Position numbers and translations under genes: made by a program. DNA of 64,000 nt. Origin: an uncultured Cohaesibacter sp. (GTDB taxonomy: Bacteria; Pseudomonadota; Alphaproteobacteria; Rhizobiales; Cohaesibacteraceae). Below the pieces are notes generated by a model, which saw nothing but the letters and a program-made list of their open reading frames with translations, made no database searches and had not been told where the DNA came from. Shown here piece after piece: positions 8,290 through 16,325 of the stretch (the first letter of the stretch is position 1; each line of letters opens with the position of its first letter). The stretch covers positions 2,170,001 to 2,234,000 of the forward strand of contig NZ_OY782507.1 in NCBI RefSeq assembly GCF_963677725.1. The letters run 5' to 3'.

Positions 8290-9171
8290 TCAGCCCTTTT
8301 TGCCGTGCCAGATATCCTCTTTCCACATATGGTTAAAGGCATCGCGATAGGTTGAATAGAGCATGTCTCCACCGATCAGGGCATGCAGTTTTTTATTGTG
8401 GCAGCGCTTGTTCTCTCCATAGAAGGATCGGGCCATCGGTGTCATGTCTGCCTCTTCAAACGGGATCTCGGTGAGCGGCTCCAGACCCATCAAATCAGCG
8501 CAGTAAGCAATGACCTCTTGCGGCGGGGCGGGTTCATCGTCACAGACATTGACGATGCCGCTTGATGCGCTCAGGGCCGCCTTGGAGACGGCAAGCGCTA
8601 TATCATCGACATGGATGCGGTTGAAGACCTGACCGGGCTTGTTGATGGCACGGCAGGTGCCTGCGGCAAGCTTGATCATCTGGTTACGGCCCGGACCATA
8701 GATACCTGCCAGCCGATAGATGCCAAGGGGCTTGTTGATCTCCTGGGCAAAGGCCTGCCAGGCCTGTTCCGCAGCGACACGCTGGACGGAGCGTCTGGAA
8801 ACGGGACGGCATTCGCTTTCCTCGCTCACCCATGCCCCATCATGGTTGCCATAGACGCCAACGGTTGAGAGATAGCCCAACCACTCAATCCGCTGATTGT
8901 CACGGATATCATCTCCATGGATGCGCATGACCGGATCGCCGTCTGCGTCAGGCGCGATGGAGAGAAGGATATGGGTGGCTTCTTTGAGGGCATCGGCAAT
9001 GGCTGGATTGGCATTTTCGCCATCAAAGACAAAGGCACGCAGACCATCTTCTTTCATCGCGGCGCATTTGTCCGATGAACGCGAGGTGCCCGCAATCCAT
9101 TCGCACTGATCCTTGAGGTCCCGTGCGATGGCCTTTGCGCTGAAGCCATATCCGAATATGAAGAGTTTCAT
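8290..9171 (-). CDS. NAD(P)-binding SDR/epimerase-like protein (YeeZ type)
   Basis: A 293-residue atypical SDR. The N-terminal Rossmann motif is FIFGYGFSAKAIARDL, and LGYLSTVGVYG (near residue 100) carries the extended-SDR serine/tyrosine region, followed by RLAGIYGPGRN. This architecture matches the YeeZ-like family of uncertain substrate. Its ATG overlaps the queG stop by four bases (ATGA), so it is translated from a GST-queG-SDR transcript. The enzyme may act on a nucleotide sugar or may be a regulatory NAD-binding protein; the sequence does not decide. Confidence 0.8.
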   Translation of the reverse strand: MKLFIFGYGFSAKAIARDLKDQCEWIAGTSRSSDKCAAMKEDGLRAFVFDGENANPAIADALKEATHILLSIAPDADGDPVMRIHGDDIRDNQRIEWLGYLSTVGVYGNHDGAWVSEESECRPVSRRSVQRVAAEQAWQAFAQEINKPLGIYRLAGIYGPGRNQMIKLAAGTCRAINKPGQVFNRIHVDDIALAVSKAALSASSGIVNVCDDEPAPPQEVIAYCADLMGLEPLTEIPFEEADMTPMARSFYGENKRCHNKKLHALIGGDMLYSTYRDAFNHMWKEDIWHGKKG

Positions 9172-10337
9172 GCCTGTTCCTTATTCAAAGCCTGTTGCCA
9201 TTCCTGTTGCACATAGGGGTCGGTTTCCCTAGCTGCAAGGTGGCTTCCCCATTCGGTCAGTTGCCGGGTTGGCAAAAGCTGGCCAAGCGCCCAAATGGCC
9301 GCGCCTTGCACCACAGGGTCCGGGTCATTCAAATGGGGCTCAATAACAGGCACGAGCGAAACCTTCCCGCTATTGCCCGCCGCGATCAGCACGTTGCGCA
9401 TAAAACGATTGCGACCGATCCGCTTGATTGGCGAGCCGGTGAAATGGCTGCGGAAAGTCGCGTCATCAAAGGCGAGAAAGTCCCTGAGCGCCGGAGCCTT
9501 TAAATCCGCGCGGGCCTGCAATTTGGCCTCGCTTGTGGTTTGGGCAAATTTGTTCCATGGGCAGGCAGCCAGACAATCGTCGCAGCCATAAATGCGATTG
9601 CCCATGGCTGGGCGGAATTCATGGGGGATCGGGTCTTTATGCTCAATGGTGAGATAGGAAATGCAACGCCGCGCATCGATTTTATACGGCGCGGGAAAGG
9701 CTCCGGTCGGGCAGGCATCAAGACAGGCCCGGCAAGAGCCGCAATGATCCACTTCAGCTTCATCGCTCGGCAGGTCGAGGTTGGTGAAGATCGCGCCCAA
9801 AAAGATCCATGAGCCGAAATCGCGGCTGACCAAGTTTGTATGTTTGCCCTGCCAGCCAAGGCCGGCCTGATAGGCAAGAGGCTTTTCCATCACCGGGGCT
9901 GTGTCGACAAATACCTTGATTTCGCCGCCGGGATGGCTGTCACGCACGCGGGAGAGCAGTTTTGCGGATAGCTGCTTGAGGCGGCCCTTGATGACGTCGT
10001 GATAGTCGCGATGGCGGGCATAGACCGAAATGTTGGCCTTGTCTTTTTGGGAGAGCAGCGGGCGGGGGTCTTCGTCCGGGCCATAGTTGAAGCCAAGCAT
10101 GATGATCGAGCGGACATCACCCCACAAAGCCGATGGATGGGCGCGGCGCGGGCGCGTCTCTTCCATCCAGTCCATTGTTGCGTGATACCCTTCATCAGTG
10201 AAGTGACGCAGGGTTTCGGCATGATTGGCAGCCTCTTCCGCGCGACAGACCCGGATATCGGCAAAGCCGAGCGCCTTGGCTTCCTTGTCAAGGAAAGCCC
10301 GCAATTTGGCATCTGAGGCGGATCTTTTGGCAGTCAT
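9168..10337 (-). CDS. queG: Epoxyqueuosine reductase QueG
   Basis: A 389-residue protein that catalyses the last step of queuosine biosynthesis, cobalamin-dependent reduction of epoxyqueuosine at position 34 of GUN-anticodon tRNAs. Two ferredoxin-type iron-sulfur cysteine clusters are present: CGSCRACLDACPTG near residue 200 and CDDCLAACPW near residue 250. GRNRFMRNVLIAAGN and the C-terminal HEAT-like segment (DPVVQGAAIWALGQL) are also family features. The ATG at 10337 starts MTAKRSASDAK; upstream codons to 10379 look non-coding. The downstream SDR gene overlaps by four bases. Confidence 0.93.
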   Translation of the reverse strand: MTAKRSASDAKLRAFLDKEAKALGFADIRVCRAEEAANHAETLRHFTDEGYHATMDWMEETRPRRAHPSALWGDVRSIIMLGFNYGPDEDPRPLLSQKDKANISVYARHRDYHDVIKGRLKQLSAKLLSRVRDSHPGGEIKVFVDTAPVMEKPLAYQAGLGWQGKHTNLVSRDFGSWIFLGAIFTNLDLPSDEAEVDHCGSCRACLDACPTGAFPAPYKIDARRCISYLTIEHKDPIPHEFRPAMGNRIYGCDDCLAACPWNKFAQTTSEAKLQARADLKAPALRDFLAFDDATFRSHFTGSPIKRIGRNRFMRNVLIAAGNSGKVSLVPVIEPHLNDPDPVVQGAAIWALGQLLPTRQLTEWGSHLAARETDPYVQQEWQQALNKEQA

Positions 10338-10395
10338 CTGATAACGCTCGTGACATCTAAGGAGTGGCAGAGCGCGCAACTTGCCTCATTCTCAA

Positions 10396-11088
10396 TCAGA
10401 AATCCAGATCCACATAATGGGACGCCGCAGGGATGCCCTTCAGGCTGTCGGCAAGAATCGGGCGGAAGGCCGGGCGGGACTTGATCCGCTGATACCATTC
10501 CTTGACCACGGGTTCCTTGTCCCATGGCACCTCGCCCATATAATCGATGGTTGACAGGAAGGCCCCTGCGGCCAGATCGGCATAGGAAAAATGCTCGCCT
10601 GCCAGCCAATTGCGACGCTCGGCGAGATAGGCAATATAGTTGAGATGGATGCGCAGGTTGGCCCGTGCGGCACGCAAAATGGTCGAATCTGGTGATCCGC
10701 CTCCTTCGCTCGGTCGGCGCATGCGCTTATAGATCTTTTCTTCGATGAAGAATTGAGCGCTTTCCTCCACCGCTTTTTTCAAAAACCACTGGATCAGGCG
10801 GCGCACTTCGGCGCGCTGGTTTGGATGGTCAGGCATCAGGCGGCGGTCGCCCAGAGCGTAACCACGGGTTTCGTCAAGATATTCTGCAATGACACTGGCC
10901 CCGCAGACGGGTGGACCGTCATTTTCGCGCAGCACAGGCACCTTGCCTGCCGGATTGATGCGCAAGAAGGCCTCGTCCCGCTCCCAAGGGAGCAATTCAC
11001 TTAGTTCCGCACCGGCCTTGCATTCGGCCAGCACGAGACGGGCAAAGCGGGAAGGAATGGACATTTTAGTGTGATAGAGCAGCAACAT
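10396..11088 (-). CDS. Glutathione S-transferase family protein
   Basis: A 230-residue cytosolic protein with an N-terminal thioredoxin-fold GST domain. MLLLYHTKMSIPSRFARLVL carries the usual serine near position 11, NPAGKVPVL the cis-proline motif, and CGASVIAEYLDE the glutathione-binding loop. The all-helical C-terminal domain includes FSYADLAAGAFLSTIDYMG. It lies 58 bp upstream of queG in the same direction and may share its transcript. The physiological substrate is unknown. Confidence 0.9.
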   Translation of the reverse strand: MLLLYHTKMSIPSRFARLVLAECKAGAELSELLPWERDEAFLRINPAGKVPVLRENDGPPVCGASVIAEYLDETRGYALGDRRLMPDHPNQRAEVRRLIQWFLKKAVEESAQFFIEEKIYKRMRRPSEGGGSPDSTILRAARANLRIHLNYIAYLAERRNWLAGEHFSYADLAAGAFLSTIDYMGEVPWDKEPVVKEWYQRIKSRPAFRPILADSLKGIPAASHYVDLDF

Positions 11089-11570
11089 GCTGGCGCAACC
11101 CCTTTTGGTCCCGACAAACTTCCATATAGACAGGACAGGTCGGGCTGTGATGCAGGCACCCGTCTATCCAATGGTAAAATGGTTATCAGCGATTTAATGG
11201 ATTTGCTTTCACGCCCATCGATACCCGCTTTCCTCCCTTCGCTGATAAGGGAAGGCGGTCATGCACCAAGGGGAAGAGAGGGACATATCATGAGTTTAAA
11301 CCCAGCGGGCCTGAACCCGGTGTGGCTAACCTCAAAGACCGCCCGGTCTCTTGGCCTATCCAGTCACCTTGCACGCAAAAGCGCGCGAAATGGATCGCGA
11401 CCTTATCGCCAGATAACGGCGCTCGCCAGTCTGGGCGGGGAGAAAATGCGTTCTTGGCACACTTATCCACGCGCTCTCCCCCATGCATTTTTGCTTTGTC
11501 TTATCTCAGCTCCTATTTCTGGCGCGTAATCTGACTCATGGTTGCTGATATGGCCTTTGGCTTTTGCCGT
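11089..11570. other. 482-bp intergenic region, one weak small-ORF candidate
   Basis: No recognisable gene is present. The only candidate is a 79-codon plus-strand frame starting at ATG 11290, which has GAAGAGAGGG seven bases upstream; its product (MSLNPAGLNPVW at the start) has no recognisable domain and biased composition. The region otherwise separates the leftward GST start from the uppP 3' end and presumably contains the GST promoter. Confidence 0.3.
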
Positions 11571-12395
11571 TTAAAGGCTCACATAGCCATAAGCCATGGA
11601 GAGCAGGAAGATGCCGAGCGCGAATCGATAAAGCACGAACGGCAGGAAGCTGACACGCTTGACCAAAGCCATCAGGAAGGTGATGGCCGCAAAGGAAGCA
11701 ACGAAAGATAGCCCCGCCCCCAGCCAGACGTCGGAGGAAATCGCAGTGCCGGTCTCCAGTGCTTCCTTTAAGGTCAAAAGCCCGGCCCCGGCAATGGCAG
11801 GCATGCCCAACAGGAAAGAAAAGCGTGCGGCTTCCGGGCGCGAGAATCCAAGAAAACGAGCCGCGGTCATGGTGATGCCAGACCGGCTGGTGCCCGGAAC
11901 AAGGGCCAGCATCTGCGCCAGACCGATCATCAAGGCAGGTGGCAAGGTCATGTTTTCCATGGCCTTCTCGTTGGGGCCAAAGCGGTCGGCCAGATAGAGC
12001 AAAGCACCGTAAAAGATGGCCGCCCAGCCAACCACCTGCAACTTGAGCAAGTCATCGGCTCGCAAGGCATCAATCGCCCCGGTCTTTTTGAGGATCAGAC
12101 CAAAGATCACAGCCGGAATGGTTGCCAATATAATGTAAAGCGCCAATTTCCCGTGCGGTGTCACACGACCGCGCAGAAGGTTGAGACCACCGATGGCAAG
12201 GTTCAGCACATCGCGCCAGAAATAGACAAAGATGGCAAACAAGGAGCCCACATGCAGCATCACATCCATCGCAAGCCCCTGATCGGCCCAGCCGGTGATG
12301 TCAGATGTAATTGCCAAATGGCCGGAAGAGGAAATGGGTAGAAATTCGGTGATGCCCTGTATGATGGCAATCACGATGATCTGCATGAGCGGCAT
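11571..12395 (-). CDS. uppP: Undecaprenyl-diphosphatase UppP (BacA)
   Basis: A 274-residue polytopic membrane enzyme that dephosphorylates undecaprenyl diphosphate for reuse as lipid carrier in peptidoglycan and polysaccharide synthesis. The first family motif GITEFLPISSSGHLA is at about residues 13-27, and the second, PGTSRSGITM, is near residue 170. Several further hydrophobic segments follow. The ATG at 12395 (MPLMQIIVIA) gives the normal family length; the upstream open frame is not convincing. It is monocistronic as far as can be seen. Confidence 0.95.
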   Translation of the reverse strand: MPLMQIIVIAIIQGITEFLPISSSGHLAITSDITGWADQGLAMDVMLHVGSLFAIFVYFWRDVLNLAIGGLNLLRGRVTPHGKLALYIILATIPAVIFGLILKKTGAIDALRADDLLKLQVVGWAAIFYGALLYLADRFGPNEKAMENMTLPPALMIGLAQMLALVPGTSRSGITMTAARFLGFSRPEAARFSFLLGMPAIAGAGLLTLKEALETGTAISSDVWLGAGLSFVASFAAITFLMALVKRVSFLPFVLYRFALGIFLLSMAYGYVSL

Positions 12396-12489
12396 GCTAT
12401 GGCCTTTCTGGACGAAAAGGGGCGGGAAACCGGTTTGGTCATTATAAAGCAAATGTGGCTGCTTTATTACCAAGCCTTCCAAAAAGAGA

Positions 12490-12513
12490 AAAGCGGGAAA
12501 TGAAACCCGCTTT
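12490..12513 (-). terminator. Intrinsic terminator downstream of the DsbA-family gene
   Basis: Read on the minus strand, AAAGCGGG and CCCGCTTT form an eight-base-pair stem with an eight-base loop, followed by a pyrimidine-rich stretch ending in TTTTT. Confidence 0.75.
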
Positions 12514-12559
12514 CAATCCAGCTTTTTGAACGCTTCGCCGGTTCTCCGATGAGGCCCAT

Positions 12560-13210
12560 TCAGGCCATGGCTCTTTCGGCGTCTGCCGCATTGATCGCGC
12601 GGCGGAACTGGTCGATACCAACTGCGCCATTGAGCAGATATTTCTTGTTCAGAATGATGGCGGGGACGCCACTGATGCCCTGCTTGCGCCAGAAGGCAAT
12701 ATGCTCGCCAACATCCTTGGCAAAGCGATTCTCAGTGAGAACCGCACGGGCTTCATCTGCATCAAGGCCTTGCTCGGCAGCAATCTCAACCAAGGTTTCG
12801 CTGTCGCCGATATTGCGGTTGTCGGTAAAATAGGCCTTGAGCAAAGCGGTCTTCATTTCATGAGCCTTGCCCAGATCGCCCGCCCAGTGGATCAATTGAT
12901 GGGCGGCAAGCGTGTTGTAGGTGCGCTGCCCTTCGCTGAAATTGAAGGTGAAGCCAACTTCCCGGCCCAGATCGGTGATCCGCTGTTGAGTATTTGCTGC
13001 ATCATCCGCCGAGATATCGTATTTCTCGGCCAGATAGGCTAGCCGATCCTGGCCTCCTGCTTCCATATCCGGGTTCAGCTGGTAGGGGTGCCAATGAATG
13101 TCCGCTTCGACACCGACGCGTTCCAAAGCCACACGCAGCTGGTTATAGCCAACGGCGCACCAAGGGCAGACCACGTCTGAAATGATGTCGATACGAAGTG
13201 GGGTTGTCAT
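12560..13210 (-). CDS. DsbA-family oxidoreductase, FrnE-like
   Basis: A 216-residue thioredoxin-fold protein with an N-terminal CPWC active site (DVVCPWCAVG, residues about 10-19) and no signal peptide, as in cytosolic FrnE-type disulfide isomerases or 2-hydroxychromene-isomerase-like DsbA proteins. SGVPAIILNKKYLLNGAVG near residue 185 contains the cis-proline loop. The start at 13210 is chosen because family homology begins at MTTPLRID, with the upstream frame looking non-coding. It probably acts in thiol homeostasis; the client is unknown. Confidence 0.9.
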   Translation of the reverse strand: MTTPLRIDIISDVVCPWCAVGYNQLRVALERVGVEADIHWHPYQLNPDMEAGGQDRLAYLAEKYDISADDAANTQQRITDLGREVGFTFNFSEGQRTYNTLAAHQLIHWAGDLGKAHEMKTALLKAYFTDNRNIGDSETLVEIAAEQGLDADEARAVLTENRFAKDVGEHIAFWRKQGISGVPAIILNKKYLLNGAVGIDQFRRAINAADAERAMA

Positions 13211-13368
13211 GGTGCCTGTCCTTGTCTGCCTGATTGTTCGAAAAAATCGGAACGAATGGAGACAGACTATAGAAGACCGTTCGGTCCCAAAATAATCAAT
13301 TGGGCGTGAAAACCCGTTTTCTTGAATGGAGGGGCTTCCGTTCAATCTCTGGGGACAGACCTTTCCTC

Positions 13369-14211
13369 TTACAGTCCCAGCTTGCCTTCACGCAGGCGGA
13401 ACAGGGTGATGCCAGAGGAAACCGCGAGATTGAGGCTTTCGGCACGGCCGGCCATGGGGATTTTCACCAGATGGTCGCAGCATTCTGCAAAGGCGTCAGG
13501 CAGGCCGGATTGCTCGTTGCCCATCAAGACCATCACCGGCTCTTTTGGTTTGACCTTGCGATAATCGACCGCACCTTTCAAATGGGTGCCGACAATCGAA
13601 CCGGGCCAGCTTTGTCGCCAATCAAGAAACGCCTCACGGGTGGCGTGATAAAGTGGAACATGGAAGATCGAGCCCATGGTGGCGCGTACCGCTTCAAGGC
13701 TGAAAGGATCGGTGGTCTCGCCGATTAGCACCATGGCGCTGGCCCCAACCGCATCCGAGGTGCGGATGGTGGTACCCAGATTGCCCGGATCCTTCACCCC
13801 TTCCATGGCGACCACCATGTCACCGCCTGCTGTCTCGAGATCGCTCGCCAGATCGTCAAGGGAGCCAATGCGCTGCTGAAAGACGCCGATAACATGCTGG
13901 GGATTGTCCCGGTGGGTTATTTTGGAGAGCACCTGTTCGGACACTTCCAGAATGAGTCCGCCCTTGGCATAGACCTTGGCTGCCACCTGCTGGACCAGAT
14001 CATGGGTCTTGATATTCTTGGCATAGACCAGCGTTTCAGCGACCCATCCGGCCTCTAGTGCGAAGGCGACCAGCTGCAGACCCTCGGCCATGAAGAGGCC
14101 GGTTTCGTTGCGGATCTTGCGGCGCTCCAGCGCCTTGATGTCCTTGATATGCTGATTGGAGACCGCAGTGATTTCCTTGATCAGGCCCTTGCGATGTGCG
14201 CGGCTATTCAT
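13369..14211 (-). CDS. TrmH/SpoU-family RNA 2'-O-methyltransferase
   Basis: A 280-residue SPOUT methyltransferase. All three motifs are visible: motif 1 GVKDPGNLGTTIRTSDA (about residues 133-149), motif 2 VLMGNEQSGL near residue 222, and motif 3 IPMAGRAESLNLAVSSGI near residue 250. An N-terminal substrate-binding domain precedes them. It probably methylates a ribose in rRNA or tRNA. Its start codon overlaps the stop of the upstream methyltransferase gene (ATGA), so two RNA methyltransferases are translationally coupled. The exact RNA target cannot be told from sequence. Confidence 0.92.
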   Translation of the reverse strand: MNSRAHRKGLIKEITAVSNQHIKDIKALERRKIRNETGLFMAEGLQLVAFALEAGWVAETLVYAKNIKTHDLVQQVAAKVYAKGGLILEVSEQVLSKITHRDNPQHVIGVFQQRIGSLDDLASDLETAGGDMVVAMEGVKDPGNLGTTIRTSDAVGASAMVLIGETTDPFSLEAVRATMGSIFHVPLYHATREAFLDWRQSWPGSIVGTHLKGAVDYRKVKPKEPVMVLMGNEQSGLPDAFAECCDHLVKIPMAGRAESLNLAVSSGITLFRLREGKLGL

Positions 14212-15467
14212 GCGCCGATCTCCTGTTGGCTGGCGGCTTCCTGAGGGGTGAGCGGGCGCCATCGGGTATAAAGGGAGGTGTTGAGGCAGCGGGTTCCCTC
14301 TTCCTCGGCAATCATCAATTCACCGGATTCGACGATCCCGCCCTGCCCGGTCATCACTTCGATCATCAATTCGTCAAAGGCGGCATAGGAGGCCCGCATC
14401 GCATATGCGGTCAACGTGTAGAAGAGCGCCTCTTTAGAAAGGATCTGGCGGCAGGCATCGAGCATTTCGGGCAGCATCTCGAACAATTGCCAAACTTCGC
14501 CCTTCGGTCCGCGGCCAAATTTCGGCGGATCGAGCAGGATGCCATCATAGACATTGCCTCGGCGGATTTCGCGCTGGACGAATTTCACCGCGTCATCGAC
14601 GATCCAGCGGATCGGCTTGTCATCAAGGCCCGCCAGAAGCTGGTTTTCCTTGCCATAGGCAACAGCTTTTTTCGACGCATCGACATGGGTCACCTCTGCA
14701 CCAGCCCGTGCGGCCACCAGAGAGGCAATGCCGGAATAGCCAAACAGATTGAGCACCTTTGGCGGACGCCCCAGATAAGCCCCGCGCAATTGCTGGTCCA
14801 TCCATTGCCAATGGGCGGCTTGCTCTGGGAAGAAACCCACATGGCGAAAGGCGGTGAAACGGCCATAAAAACGGATCTGATCCCAATGGGTTTCCCATGT
14901 TTCGCCCAAGGGGGTGCGATAGCGCCAGCGGCCGGGGCCTTCTTCTTCCAGATCACCGGAAAAGACCGCGTCAGCCTTGTCCCAGATGGCCTTATCCAAG
15001 TGCGGACTGCCCATGGCCTGCGGCTCTGGCCGAACGATTGTATAGGGACCATAGCGTTCGAGCTTTAAACCGTGGCCCATATCGAGCAAGGCATAATCAT
15101 CCCATGGGCCGGTGACCATCAAGGCAAAGGGGGCACGGCGCGGGACCGGGCCTTCAGGGCGGGGTGGCAGGATGAATGGTGCGCGTGGCTCTTCCGCCGT
15201 CCTTGACGGTTTGGTCTCAGCGCGGTTTTGCTTGATGACGCGGCCGGGCACAAATTCTGGACGCACATTCTCTGCGCGACCCTGATCAGGCTTGCCACGG
15301 CGCGAGGCAGGTCCGCCGGCTTTGCCAGCTCCGGATTTGCCACCACCAGCTTTTCCGGGGCCAGATTTTCCAGGACCAGCCCGGAAGCCGTCTCTCATAT
15401 TGGAGGCCTTGCCTTCGCCGCGTCTGGCTGATTGTTTTGGAGATTTGCCACCGCGTTTGTTTGCCAT
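14208..15467 (-). CDS. Class I SAM-dependent rRNA methyltransferase, RlmI-like, with basic Gly-rich N-terminal extension
   Basis: A 419-residue protein. The first 80 residues or so are low-complexity and basic, with repeats of the type GPGKAGGGKSGAGK, likely a flexible RNA-binding tail. The catalytic part has the SAM-binding motif VLNLFGYSGIASLVAA (around residue 235) and the DPPKFGRGP catalytic loop, as in RlmI/YccW-type m5C methyltransferases acting on 23S rRNA. It is translationally coupled to a TrmH-type gene. The tail is unusual compared with the core family. Confidence 0.85.
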   Translation of the reverse strand: MANKRGGKSPKQSARRGEGKASNMRDGFRAGPGKSGPGKAGGGKSGAGKAGGPASRRGKPDQGRAENVRPEFVPGRVIKQNRAETKPSRTAEEPRAPFILPPRPEGPVPRRAPFALMVTGPWDDYALLDMGHGLKLERYGPYTIVRPEPQAMGSPHLDKAIWDKADAVFSGDLEEEGPGRWRYRTPLGETWETHWDQIRFYGRFTAFRHVGFFPEQAAHWQWMDQQLRGAYLGRPPKVLNLFGYSGIASLVAARAGAEVTHVDASKKAVAYGKENQLLAGLDDKPIRWIVDDAVKFVQREIRRGNVYDGILLDPPKFGRGPKGEVWQLFEMLPEMLDACRQILSKEALFYTLTAYAMRASYAAFDELMIEVMTGQGGIVESGELMIAEEEGTRCLNTSLYTRWRPLTPQEAASQQEIGA

Positions 15468-15703
15468 TGCCGATCCTGTACTGATCCAGTGCCGATCCTT
15501 TGGGGATCACGTTCTGCGCACTCACCCCGATCCGCGATGCGAACCCTTTGTGAAAGCGCTGATTTGTCTCGTTTGCTAAGGTGCCCTCTATAATCCAGAA
15601 GGCGAGAGGGTGCAATGTTAAAGGCGGTGAAAGTCATGACCTCCCCCAGAGGGGGAGGTTTGAGACGCTTCGCTTGAACCACTAGAAGTGGTTTTGTTAG
15701 GTT

Positions 15704-16138
15704 TCAATAATTGGGCTTGAACATATCGGCATAGTCAGATGCCTTATCCTGCTTCTCTTGATTGCGGATATAGCGTCTGACGACCTCCTCTTGATAGCCC
15801 GTTGTTGAGACAAAGTATCCACGTGCCCAAAAGTGATATCCCTTGTAGCGACGTTTCCGGGCATATTTGTTTGCCACGTAAAGCGCCGTTTTCCCTTTCA
15901 AGAACCCCACTATATGGGCGACAGAATATTTGGGTGGGATAGAGATCAACATATGAACATGGTCAGGCATCAAATGCCCTTCCTCAATATGGCATCCTTT
16001 CTGAGATGCCAGTTTGCTAAATTGATCCCTCAACTCAAGCCGCAAGTCTCCGTAGAGACGCTTGGTGCGGTACTTGGACCCGAAGACCACGTGATATTTG
16101 CAGTCCCAGGTGCTGTGTGATAGGTGATTTTTGTCCAT
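15704..16138 (-). CDS. tnpA: IS200/IS605-family transposase TnpA (Y1 HUH)
   Basis: A 144-residue single-domain transposase. CKYHVVFGSKYRTK near the N-terminus, the HUH metal site in MPDHVHMLISIPP (about residues 58-70), and the catalytic tyrosine in TTGYQEEVVRRYI near residue 118 are all intact. It cuts and rejoins single-stranded DNA at hairpin ends. The reading frame is complete, so the element may be active. The Shine-Dalgarno (GAGGAGG) lies inside a long hairpin that would hide it. Confidence 0.93.
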   Translation of the reverse strand: MDKNHLSHSTWDCKYHVVFGSKYRTKRLYGDLRLELRDQFSKLASQKGCHIEEGHLMPDHVHMLISIPPKYSVAHIVGFLKGKTALYVANKYARKRRYKGYHFWARGYFVSTTGYQEEVVRRYIRNQEKQDKASDYADMFKPNY

Positions 16139-16141
16139 AAA

Positions 16142-16192
16142 ACCTCCTCGCTTGATTTCTTAAAACCACGCCAATGGTTCAAGTGAGGAGGT
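16142..16192 (-). promoter_or_regulatory. Hairpin sequestering the tnpA ribosome binding site
   Basis: On the minus-strand transcript, ACCTCCTC plus CTTGA (16192 downwards) can pair with TCAAG plus GAGGAGGT (16155-16142), giving a 13-bp stem with one internal mismatch. The 3' arm is the tnpA Shine-Dalgarno, just four bases before the ATG. RBS occlusion by a 5' stem-loop is established for IS200; here it is read from the sequence. Confidence 0.65.
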
Positions 16193-16265
16193 CTCTCAAT
16201 GAAAATGTAGAACCTGTCCAGTCCTCCACCGGAGGTGGAGGTTTATTGCAGACATAAACGAAAAA

Positions 16266-16289
16266 GGCCGCCCCGTTTGTGGGGCGACC
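16266..16289 (-). terminator. Terminator of the malonyl-CoA decarboxylase gene
   Basis: Read on the minus strand, GGTCGCCCC and GGGGCGGCC form a GC-rich stem with a six-base loop and one wobble, followed by TTTTT. Confidence 0.85.
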
Positions 16290-16325
16290 TTTTTATGGCT
16301 GCGATTAAGTTAGGGATAGTCCGCC

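Larger units (their letters stand above)
15639..16242 (-). mobile_element. IS200/IS605-family insertion element, TnpA only
   Basis: An approximately 600-bp element with a single HUH transposase and no TnpB. Both ends carry subterminal hairpins with three-base loops: ACCTCCCCC/GGGGGAGGT at 15639-15659 and CCTCCACC/GGTGGAGG at 16223-16241. These are the expected recognition structures, replacing terminal inverted repeats. No target duplication is expected in this family. It sits between the RNA methyltransferase operon and the terminator of the malonyl-CoA decarboxylase gene without breaking either. Exact cleavage sites were not determined. Confidence 0.8.
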
